Origin: Bradyrhizobium huanghuaihaiense
GTDB taxonomy: Bacteria > Pseudomonadota > Alphaproteobacteria > Rhizobiales > Xanthobacteraceae
NCBI RefSeq assembly: GCF_007830635.1
Contig: NZ_VLLA01000006.1
Span: forward strand, 223,102-287,101
DNA: 64,000 nt
Direction of reading: 5' to 3'
Part shown: positions 18,871-26,088 of the stretch, in pieces
Numbering within the stretch: the stretch's first letter is position 1
How the letters are laid out: each line of letters opens with the position of its first letter
The notes under the pieces: model-generated
What the model was told of the DNA's origin: nothing
Databases searched by the model: none
Seen by the model: only the letters and a program-made list of their open reading frames with translations
Position numbers and translations under genes: made by a program

Positions 18871-20136
18871 TCACCTCATCGCCGAGATCAGGGTGTCGTA
18901 CATCTTGTTGACGGTGGAGATGACCTGGGACGCGGCGGAATAGGCCTGCTGCGCCGAGATCATGCTCGAGAACTGGCTGGAGGTATCGGTGGTCGAGGAT
19001 TCCAGCTCGCTGCCGTAGATCGTGCCCGCGCCGTTCTCGCCGGAGGCCTGCAGCGAGGCGTTGCCCGACGTCACGGTCGCCGAATAGAGCCCGTCGCTGG
19101 AAGCGGCAAGCCCGTTGGGATCGGCAAACGTCGCCACCGCGATCTTGTAGATCGCGATGGTCTCGCCATTGGAATAGGTGGCGTCGACCACGCCGTTCTT
19201 GCCGATCGAGATGCTCGACAGCTTGCCATAGGACAGACCGTCCGAATCGATGCTGGTGACGTTGACCGAGGGCGTGGTCTCGCCGGACGCGTATTGCGTC
19301 AAGCCGTCCGTGCCGCCGACCGTGCCGAGGTCCATGGTGATGGTGCTGTCGGTCGCGCCATCGGTCCAACCTGTGATCGAGACGGTCGCCGGGTCCGGAC
19401 TGGTGCTGGCCAGCGAGCCATCGCTGTTGAAGGTGATGTCGATCGTGCCCGAGGCGGTGCCCGTCGCGGTCGTGGTGTCCGACGACGATGTCGGATTGGC
19501 GAAGCTCGCGCTCCAGGCGTTGGTGCCGGTCTTGGTCCAGGTGATCTGCATCGTATTTGCGGCACCGAGAGAGTCATACACCGTCATCGAGCTGGTATAG
19601 GTGTCGCCGGTGGCGGCATCCGACGGCAGATTGGCCGCGATCGTTGTCTTGGTGGTCGCGCTGCCGCTGGTCGAGGCGACCTGGGTGTTGATGGCCTCGA
19701 GATTGCTCGCCGATTCGCTGCCGACGACATTGCCGTCCGCGTCGGTGCGCCAACCCTCGAGGTAGCTGCCGTTGTTCTCGAGATAGCCGGCATTGTTGAT
19801 CGTAAAGGCGCCGTTGCGGGTGTAGGACGTGATGCCGCCGGACGTGGCGCTGGTCACCACGAAGAAGCCCGAGCCCTGGATCGCGACGTCGGTGGCGTTT
19901 GAGGTCGCGGCCAGCAGGCCCTGCTGGGTGATGTTGGAGCGTCCCGAGACGGTGACGCCGCCCGAGGCATAGGAGGTGGTGTTGCTCGAAGCCGTCACCA
20001 GCGCGTCAAACATCGCCGACGTCGTCTTGTAACCGGTCGTATCGGAGTTGGCGATGTTGTCGCTGATCATCGACAAGGACTGGCTCTGCGCGCTGAGCGC
20101 CGAGATCGCCGAGGACAATGCACCGGTGAGACTCAT
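18871..20136 (-). CDS. flgE: Flagellar hook protein FlgE
   Basis: 421 aa. N-terminal signature SLTGALSSAISALSAQSQSL, then ISDNIANSDTTGYK; the C-terminal signature QFSSMISAQQAYSAASQVIS, VNKMYDTLISAMR. Structural subunit of the hook, exported by the flagellar type III system. It follows flgD by 31 bp, the usual cap-then-hook order. Confidence 0.94.
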   Translation of the reverse strand: MSLTGALSSAISALSAQSQSLSMISDNIANSDTTGYKTTSAMFDALVTASSNTTSYASGGVTVSGRSNITQQGLLAATSNATDVAIQGSGFFVVTSATSGGITSYTRNGAFTINNAGYLENNGSYLEGWRTDADGNVVGSESASNLEAINTQVASTSGSATTKTTIAANLPSDAATGDTYTSSMTVYDSLGAANTMQITWTKTGTNAWSASFANPTSSSDTTTATGTASGTIDITFNSDGSLASTSPDPATVSITGWTDGATDSTITMDLGTVGGTDGLTQYASGETTPSVNVTSIDSDGLSYGKLSSISIGKNGVVDATYSNGETIAIYKIAVATFADPNGLAASSDGLYSATVTSGNASLQASGENGAGTIYGSELESSTTDTSSQFSSMISAQQAYSAASQVISTVNKMYDTLISAMR

Positions 20137-20167
20137 GATGAAACTCCGAGAAAAGCAGGCGGTGAGA

Positions 20168-20836
20168 TCAGGACGTGACGCCGAGGATGTTGGCGGCGCT
20201 GACGGCGACGCCGTTCACCGTGAGCGAGGGCGTGGACGTCGAAGTGTCGATGCCGGTCACCGTGCCGGTGACGGTCGTGTAATTGAGGACCGAGTTGCCG
20301 GCGCTGTCAGTCGCCGTCACCGAGATGGTGTACTTGCCGCCGTCCGAGAGCTGGTTGCCGCTGGAGTCCTTGCCGTCCCAGGTGAAGGTGTTCGAACCCG
20401 AGTTTCCCGTGCCGGTGCTGGTGTAGACGACGTTGCCGGACGAATCCGAGATGCTGATCGAGACGTTCGAAGCGGCCGAGGACAGCGAATAGCCGAACGT
20501 CGCTGAGCCGTTGCTGAGGATCGACGTATCGGTCTTCGCCTCAACGGTGTGGCCGATATAGTTCACCGAGTTGAGCGTCACGAGGCTCGAGAACGAGCTC
20601 GCGAGCGAGGACATGTTGGAGTTGATCGACTGCTGCTGGGTGAAATTGGCGTAGGAGGTGAGCTGATTGATGAAATCGGTGGTCGAGGTCGCGTTCAGCG
20701 GATCCTGGTTCTGGAGCTCGCTGACCAGCAGGCTGAGGAAATCGCTGGAGGTGAGCGACGAACTCGACGACGTGCTCGATGACGACGACGTCGTGGCGGT
20801 CGAAGTCGTCGCAGAACTTACGGCGGAAACGGTCAT
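20168..20836 (-). CDS. flgD: Flagellar hook-capping protein FlgD
   Basis: 222 aa. The N-terminus is an unusually long Ser/Thr run (residues about 4-30), then the conserved segment LTSSDFLSLLVSELQNQDPL, NATSTTDFINQLTSYANFTQ. A FLIG-type Ig-like domain follows (FTWDGKDSSGNQLSDGGKYT). Scaffold for hook assembly. First gene of the flgD-flgE-flgK-flgL part of the run; its 458-bp upstream gap probably carries its promoter. Confidence 0.93.
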   Translation of the reverse strand: MTVSAVSSATTSTATTSSSSSTSSSSSLTSSDFLSLLVSELQNQDPLNATSTTDFINQLTSYANFTQQQSINSNMSSLASSFSSLVTLNSVNYIGHTVEAKTDTSILSNGSATFGYSLSSAASNVSISISDSSGNVVYTSTGTGNSGSNTFTWDGKDSSGNQLSDGGKYTISVTATDSAGNSVLNYTTVTGTVTGIDTSTSTPSLTVNGVAVSAANILGVTS

Positions 20837-21070
20837 CAGAAACTCCGACTTTCCTGCGCTGCTTGCGACCGGATGCCGGCCGGCTGCGCTTGAAATCTGT
20901 GTGCTGATGAAACGCGTGGGCGCGCGGATTCAGGCGAGGATTCGCGTGTGTGGAAATGGTTTTCGATGCGGCAAAATCTGCCGCATGCGAATTACAAGCG
21001 CAATGAGGTTGGGATCGATTGTTGCGGCAGCCACGCGGCGCATGTCAGAGATACGCGCTTCCCTCCTCCT

Positions 21071-21150
21071 CGTCATTGCGAGCGCAGCGAAGCAATCCAG
21101 CGTCCCTCCGTGGAAATATTCTGGATTGCTTCGCTGCGCTCGCAATGACG
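21071..21150. repeat. Dispersed palindromic repeat (CGTCATTGCGAG family), copy 2
   Basis: Starts CGTCATTGCGAGCGCAGCGA and ends CGCTCGCAATGACG; the inner arms AGCAATCCAG and CTGGATTGCT pair. Same family as 3352-3435 and 59176-59298. It lies upstream of flgD. Confidence 0.9.
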
Positions 21151-21196
21151 GTGTGGATGGAGCGTCGAGCGTATCAACCGCAAGGACTCGCGCAGA

Positions 21197-21265
21197 GTCC
21201 CCCTCACCCGCTTCGCATCTTCGATGCGAAGCGACCTCTCCCCGCAAGCGGAGAGAGGCGAAGCA
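21197..21265. repeat. Dispersed repeat with CTCTCCCCGCAAGCGG arm, copy 1
   Basis: Begins CCCCCTCACCCGCTTCGCAT, contains an inner hairpin TTCGCATCTTCGATGCGAAG, and ends CTCTCCCCGCAAGCGGAGAG. A longer relative lies at 41539-41702 with the same TCTCCCCGCAAGCGG core. Confidence 0.75.
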
Positions 21266-21294
21266 AGAAACGAGTTCTGGTCGAGAGAAGCCGC

Positions 21295-21567
21295 TCAGCT
21301 CTCCGCCGTCTCGCCTTCCGTGCGCGGCTCGGCGGTGTCGCCTTTCATTTTCGCGGCGGCGGCGACGATGCGGTCGGCGAGGCCCTTGGGCGCGCGGACC
21401 GGGGGCGCTGCGAGCGCCTGGCGCAACGCGCGCGCTTCGTCCAGCACGGCCTGCGCGGCGGGAGATTGCGCCAGCAGTGCTTCGGCGGGCAAACGCCGGT
21501 CGTCGGGCCAGAGGGAGAGATCCTCGCCCAGCCGATCGATCAGTTCCTCAAACTCGGTGACGTCCAT
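21295..21567 (-). CDS. Hypothetical protein, 90 aa, possible anti-sigma-like
   Basis: Small soluble acidic protein (MDVTEFEELIDRLGEDLSLW, then LLAQSPAAQAVLDEARALRQ). The pattern (DLxLWP, then LLAxSPxAxxxLxEAxxL) is widespread in alphaproteobacterial small proteins, which I recall often near sigma-factor genes. That would fit the ECF sigma gene at 24878 in this cluster, but the link is inference. It sits alone between fliS and flgD. Confidence 0.6.
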   Translation of the reverse strand: MDVTEFEELIDRLGEDLSLWPDDRRLPAEALLAQSPAAQAVLDEARALRQALAAPPVRAPKGLADRIVAAAAKMKGDTAEPRTEGETAES

Positions 21568-21736
21568 CGCCCGCCGGTCCCGCCTCGGTCAGGCCCGTCA
21601 TAAAGCATTGCAGGCGCGGCGGAAACCGGATTTCGGCGGCTTCAGGCGTCAAAAGCGGCCGCAGCACTACGGAAAGCGGTGGAAACGGCCGACCGTCCGC
21701 GACCTGCCTCCCCACCTCGCGGAGGAGCAGGCGTCT

Positions 21737-22165
21737 TCAGCCCCTGCGAGCCGAATCGGCTGGGCCCGGCTTGCCGTTCCGCACGGTCCCGTCGACGAAC
21801 TCCCAGGCCTCCCGCAGCTCGGTCAGCCCGGCGATGATGCGGCCGAAATTTTGGCGGGCGTGCGGACGGCCATAGGCCTTGAGGCTCGCCAGGATCATCG
21901 CGTTGTAGGTCTGGAACAGTCGCTCCGCCACGTCACCGCCCCTCGTGAAATCGAGGTTGTGGCTGAGCCCGCGCAGGATCGCGGTCGCCCTCATCAGGTA
22001 GTCGTGTCCCTCCTCGAAGCGCTTAGCCTCCTGGGCGGCCAGCGATTTCTGCAGAAACGTGATCGTGCCGCCAAGCAGCATCGCGACCGCCTTGAGCGGC
22101 GGCACGGTCGTTGCCGTTCCCCGATAGGCCTGGTTGGCCATGTACGCCATCGGATTATGCATCAT
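21737..22165 (-). CDS. fliS: Flagellar export chaperone FliS
   Basis: 142 aa flagellin chaperone. Typical FliS features: MMHNPMAYMANQAYRGT, a helical bundle with AVAMLLGGTITFLQKSLAAQ and AYGRPHARQNFGRIIAGLTE. The start ATG overlaps the fliD stop (TGATG), so translation is coupled. It should bind the flagellin encoded at 23910 and keep it export-competent. Confidence 0.9.
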   Translation of the reverse strand: MMHNPMAYMANQAYRGTATTVPPLKAVAMLLGGTITFLQKSLAAQEAKRFEEGHDYLMRATAILRGLSHNLDFTRGGDVAERLFQTYNAMILASLKAYGRPHARQNFGRIIAGLTELREAWEFVDGTVRNGKPGPADSARRG

Positions 22166-23847
22166 CAATCACTCGAGCTGGAATTGAGCAGGGCCTTGAG
22201 ATAATCGAGCGTGCTGTTGGCACTCTCGATCGCGGCCTGGTACTTCGCGTATTGCGTCTGAAGCTGCGACTGCAGCGTCGAGGCCGCGCTGTTGATGTCG
22301 TCGACCTTCTGCTGAAGCTCGTCGTCGCGGTTCGTCAGGCTGGTGATCTGCGTTTGCAGCGCGCCGGATGACGACGAATAGTTCTTCGCGACCTGATAGA
22401 TCTGCGATGCGATCCCGGTGGTCGAGGTCACCGTGATCGACTGCGAGGTCGAGCCGCTATAGGTGAAGGCCATGCCGGCATAGATCGAGCCGGCGGCGCC
22501 GATGATCGTGGTGCCGCTCACCGTGAACAGCGAGGAATCGCCCCCGACCGAGGCCGAGGTGAGATTGCCGTCGGAATCGACGGTGAGATCCAGGGTGAAG
22601 GATTGCGGCGAGGTCCCGGTGTTGACGACGCTGAGCTGGCTCGACGACGTCGTGGTCTGCGCCGACAGCAGCTTGGTCACGCCGCTCAGATTGGTGCTCA
22701 AGATCTCCGACAGCGTCGAGGTGTCGAGCTCGAGCTCGTTCTTCTCGTTGAAGGACAGGCCGAGATCGGCCATGGTCATGTCGCCCACGGTGCTGTTCAG
22801 GGCATTCTGGAGCGCATCCATGATGTTGCGCATCGTGCCGTCGCCGAACAGCACCGCGCTCGAGTCCGCCGTGCCGTCGGTCGCGGTCGCCTGTTGGGCG
22901 ATGACCTCGTCGCGAAAGGCATTGTAGTTGGTGACGAACGTCTGCAGCGCCGATTCGATCTGGCTGGTGTCGGTCTCGATGCTGATGTTCAGCGAAGTTC
23001 CGTCCGGCGTCGCCTGGAGCAGGCTGAAGGTGACCCCGCTCAGGACGTCGGAGATGTCGTTGGTGTCGCGGGTCATCGAGATGCCGTCGAGCGTGAATTC
23101 GGCCGACTGCGCCTCCTGGATGACGTTGGTGAAGGTTCCTGAGCTGTCGGTTACGCCGAGCTCGTTCATGATGTCGTCGCCGGACGCGCTGGAATAGGTG
23201 ATATCGGCGGCATCCTCGGTGCCGGTCAGCACCATCTGGTACGACGTGCTGGAGACCTGCACGATGGACGCCTGGACGTTGGTCGTCGAGGTCTGGGCAT
23301 TGATGGCGTCGACGACGTCCTGCAGCGACATCGTGCTGGTGATGGTGATGTCGGACGTAGCACCGCCCGAAAGGCCGATCGAAAACGTGCCGGAATAGCC
23401 GAGCTCGTCGGTCTGGCTCGATTGCGCGGTGCCGGACACCTTGTGCGCGGTCGCGAGCTGACTGATCGTCAGCGTGTGGTCGCCGACCGCAGCCCCGTTC
23501 TTGATCGTCATGGAGAGCGCCGAAGAGGCGCTGACATCGCCGGTCGAGCTGATGCTCGCCGCGCGCGTCGCGAACGCGCTGGTGGAGAGCGAGTTGACCA
23601 CCGCGGTCGAAAGCGACGACAGGCCCGAATACAGCGTCTGCAGATCGGTCTGCAGCGTCTGATAGGCCGAGATCTTGGCCTCGTTGCTCGTGATCGTGGT
23701 CGAGATCGTGTCCGCCTGCGCGGTCTTCGCGTCGACGGCGGACTGGATCAGCGCGGACCAGTCGATGCTGCTCGAATTGGTCGTCCCGCTCGTGGTGACG
23801 GTGACGCCGGAACTTGTGCTGCTGCTGGTCGAGCTGACGCTGGTCAC
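22165..23847 (-). CDS. fliD: Flagellar filament cap protein FliD
   Basis: 560 aa from a GTG start. N-terminal FliD_N features (SSIDWSALIQSAVDAKTAQA, then EAKISAYQTLQTDLQTLYSG) and a C-terminal coiled coil (LTNRDDELQQKVDDINSAAS, YAKYQAAIESANSTLDYLKA) are visible. A Ser/Thr-rich start precedes them. It caps the filament and promotes flagellin polymerisation. 62 bp after the flagellin gene, with a strong hairpin in between; overlaps fliS by one base. Confidence 0.92.
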   Translation of the reverse strand: MTSVSSTSSSTSSGVTVTTSGTTNSSSIDWSALIQSAVDAKTAQADTISTTITSNEAKISAYQTLQTDLQTLYSGLSSLSTAVVNSLSTSAFATRAASISSTGDVSASSALSMTIKNGAAVGDHTLTISQLATAHKVSGTAQSSQTDELGYSGTFSIGLSGGATSDITITSTMSLQDVVDAINAQTSTTNVQASIVQVSSTSYQMVLTGTEDAADITYSSASGDDIMNELGVTDSSGTFTNVIQEAQSAEFTLDGISMTRDTNDISDVLSGVTFSLLQATPDGTSLNISIETDTSQIESALQTFVTNYNAFRDEVIAQQATATDGTADSSAVLFGDGTMRNIMDALQNALNSTVGDMTMADLGLSFNEKNELELDTSTLSEILSTNLSGVTKLLSAQTTTSSSQLSVVNTGTSPQSFTLDLTVDSDGNLTSASVGGDSSLFTVSGTTIIGAAGSIYAGMAFTYSGSTSQSITVTSTTGIASQIYQVAKNYSSSSGALQTQITSLTNRDDELQQKVDDINSAASTLQSQLQTQYAKYQAAIESANSTLDYLKALLNSSSSD

Positions 23848-23871
23848 TTTGCCTGACTATCCCCTGGCAGG

Positions 23872-23900
23872 GAGCGGGCCGGCGTCACGCCGGCCCGCTC
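23872..23900 (-). terminator. Strong hairpin after the flagellin gene
   Basis: Perfect 13-bp stem (GAGCGGGCCGGCG and CGCCGGCCCGCTC) with a 3-base loop, 9 bp after the flagellin stop. No U-run follows on the minus strand, so it may act as a partial terminator or RNA-stabilising hairpin that sets flagellin mRNA above fliD. Confidence 0.7.
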
Positions 23901-23909
23901 GGATCATCA

Positions 23910-24734
23910 TCAGCCCAGCAGCTTGAGCAGGTACTGCGGCATCTGGTTCGCCGCGGCGAGAGCGGAGACGGCGGCCTGGGTCTTCACTTCCGCCGAAGAC
24001 AGCTTGGACTGCTCGGCCGCGATGTCGACGTCCTTGATCGCCGAATTCGCGGACTGCAGGTTCTGGGTCTGGGTCGAGATCGAGTCGGCGCTGAAGTTGA
24101 AGCGCGATTCCTGGGCGCCGATGCTGGCGCGGGCCGCGGAAACCGTGTCGATCGCCGTGTCGAGCGTGGTCAGCGCCGAGGTCGCATCCGACAGCGTGCT
24201 GACGTCCAGCGAGGAGACGCCGAGCGAGGATGCGGTGAGGCTGGTGAGCGTGATGGTGATGGTGTCCGAGCCGGACGAGCCGACCAGCACCGAGACGCCC
24301 GAGGCGAACACGCTGGAGCCGTCGAGCAGGCTCTGGCTGGAATAACGCGTGCCGGAGGCGATCGAATCGATTTCGCTCGTGAGCTGCGTGAATTCCGAGT
24401 TGATGTAGGCACGGCTGGAATCGGTCGTGGTGCCCGACGCGGACTCGGAGGCCAGCGACTTCATGCGGGCCAGAATGTCGGAGATGTTCGAGGCGCCGCC
24501 GTCCGCGGTCTGCAGGATCGCGGTCGCCTGCGAGGCGTTGGTCGCGGCCTGCTGCAGGGTGGTGACGTCCGAGGAGATGCGGGTCGAGATCGCAAGGCCG
24601 GCAGCGTCGTCGGACGCGGAGGTGATGCGCGAGCCGCTCGACAGTTTCGAGAGCGAGCTGGTTTCCTGCGAGGAGTTGATGTTGAGGTACCGGACCGCGG
24701 CGTTGGCGGCTGTATTGGTATTGATTGCGGGCAT
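23910..24734 (-). CDS. Flagellin (short, D0-D1 only type)
   Basis: Filament subunit. 274 aa from ATG 24734 (MPAINTNTAANAAVRYLNIN); a longer open frame to 24770 is unlikely. The N-terminal D0/D1 segment (SGSRITSASDDAAGLAISTR) and C-terminal segment (SANSAIKDVDIAAEQSKLSS, ending QMPQYLLKLLG) are intact. Only about 70-80 residues separate them, so the surface D2/D3 domains are nearly absent. It lies between the ECF sigma gene and fliD. From memory Bradyrhizobium has more than one flagellar system; I cannot tell which one this is. Confidence 0.93.
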   Translation of the reverse strand: MPAINTNTAANAAVRYLNINSSQETSSLSKLSSGSRITSASDDAAGLAISTRISSDVTTLQQAATNASQATAILQTADGGASNISDILARMKSLASESASGTTTDSSRAYINSEFTQLTSEIDSIASGTRYSSQSLLDGSSVFASGVSVLVGSSGSDTITITLTSLTASSLGVSSLDVSTLSDATSALTTLDTAIDTVSAARASIGAQESRFNFSADSISTQTQNLQSANSAIKDVDIAAEQSKLSSAEVKTQAAVSALAAANQMPQYLLKLLG

Positions 24735-24877
24735 TGGAAGCTCCTGTGCTGATGGGCAAGCGTGCCGCATCGTTGAAATCGACTTACGACGACGCGGACC
24801 GCAGCCCCGTCCGTTCGCTCAAACGGCGGAGCGCAGAGAGATCAGGCGCGAAAATTCCTGCGAGGCGAATTTTATGG

Positions 24878-25576
24878 TTAGCAATCGGTAAACGCGGTGC
24901 GGATGTCGCGTTCGTGCTTGCGCAGCAGTTGGCGGAGCTGCTGACGTCCACGCTTGAGCAGCGACTCCACCGCGGCGACCGTGGTGTCCATCACCTGGGC
25001 GATCTCGCCGTTGCTCATGTTCTCGTGGTAGGAGAAGATCACCGCGATGCGCTGCTGCTCGGGCAGGCGCTGCATCGCGAGCTCCAGCATGTCGTTCAGC
25101 TCGTTGCGCTCGATGATCTCGACGGCGTCGGGCTGACCGTCGGCGACTTCCGGCACCGTCTCGACATTCTCGTTGCGCGGCTTGCGCTTGATGTCGATGC
25201 AGCGATTGGAGATGACGCGGTAGAGCCAGGTCGAGAACTTGGCGCGGCCGTGCTGCCAGCGACCACGATGGCTCCAGACCTTGAGCATGGTGTCCTGCAC
25301 TACGTCTTCGGCATCCGCCGCGTTGCCGACGATGCGGAGGGCAATCGCATAGGCGCGATCGATGTGACGCTCGACCAGCATGCGGAACGCCGCCTCGTCG
25401 TCGGCAGCGAGCCTGTCCAGCAGTTCGCTGTCTTCATCGAAGACGACATCGTCGGCAGCGGGCACGCTGTCCGGCGCGAGCGGCACCGACGGCGCGACCT
25501 GCACGATCGCATCGACCGGCGCCGTCGTCGTGATCTCGGCCTCGGCGGGAGCCCAGACATCAGCAGCGTAACTCAT
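24878..25576 (-). CDS. ECF-type RNA polymerase sigma factor
   Basis: 232 aa from ATG 25576, chosen for its GGAGG ribosome-binding site; a longer frame to 25648 lacks one. After an acidic, Ala/Val-rich 50-residue N-terminus come sigma region 2 (FRMLVERHIDRAYAIALRIV, AEDVVQDTMLKVW) and region 4 (LPEQQRIAVIFSYHENMSNG, TTVAAVESLLKRGRQQLRQL). No region 3, as in ECF factors. Directly upstream of the flagellin gene on the same strand, so it may link filament genes to an external signal. No adjacent classical anti-sigma gene. Confidence 0.9.
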   Translation of the reverse strand: MSYAADVWAPAEAEITTTAPVDAIVQVAPSVPLAPDSVPAADDVVFDEDSELLDRLAADDEAAFRMLVERHIDRAYAIALRIVGNAADAEDVVQDTMLKVWSHRGRWQHGRAKFSTWLYRVISNRCIDIKRKPRNENVETVPEVADGQPDAVEIIERNELNDMLELAMQRLPEQQRIAVIFSYHENMSNGEIAQVMDTTVAAVESLLKRGRQQLRQLLRKHERDIRTAFTDC

Positions 25577-26088
25577 CCCGCAACCTCCAACCCGCAATGC
25601 CGGAGGCGCACATGCCACACGGCTTCCAGGCGTTGAACGGGCCACCAAAACAATCCAGGCGAAGAATTTTTGTTATTTTTCAAGATGTTAGCTGGTCGTT
25701 TTTGCCGAGTGTCGGGCAATAATTGCCGACTGCGCGATCATCTCGCGCATCAAACCTGCAATCATCACATCGTCTCGCGCCATGGCGGATCATCCATCCT
25801 GAACAGATGTCGTGGAGAGAAAACGCAGACATTACGCGGCACTAGGCGATCGAACGCGACACGCGCACAGCGCATGAAGATGCGATTGTTTCCGAGTGTG
25901 AATGAACGCGAGACGACTTCCGCACTCGGCAATTTTTTCCGAATCACCTTTTTCGAACCTAGCGATTTTTTTGAATCTGTCAGTCGCGGCGAATGCGTTT
26001 TTGAATCGCGCGTGAACTTTTTTGCGCGTGTAGCGCCTGACTCGTCAAATGCGCACGTTAATCGACATGTTGGACGGGGAATTGCCGC
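25577..26088. promoter_or_regulatory. Low-GC divergent intergenic region
   Basis: About 510 bp between the ECF sigma gene and the HAD gene, clearly more AT-rich than its neighbours, with many T and A runs (AATTTTTGTTATTTTTC near 25665, GCAATTTTTTCCG near 25930). Contains a perfect odd palindrome GGCAATAATTGCC at 25715-25727. Short open frames here have no family features. Probably carries divergent promoters. Confidence 0.5.

Larger units (their letters stand above)
20837..21294. promoter_or_regulatory. flgD upstream region with inverted repeat
   Basis: 458 bp with no convincing gene. It holds an 8-bp inverted repeat ATGCGGCA/TGCCGCAT with a 5-bp spacer (20966-20986), a possible operator about 130 bp before flgD, and two dispersed repeats (21071-21150 and 21197-21265). 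No sigma-54 GG-N10-GC spacing was found. Confidence 0.5.

Noticed and set aside
20966..20986. Sigma-54 promoter upstream of flgD
   Set aside because: GG and GC elements are 8 bp apart; the -24/-12 type requires 10.
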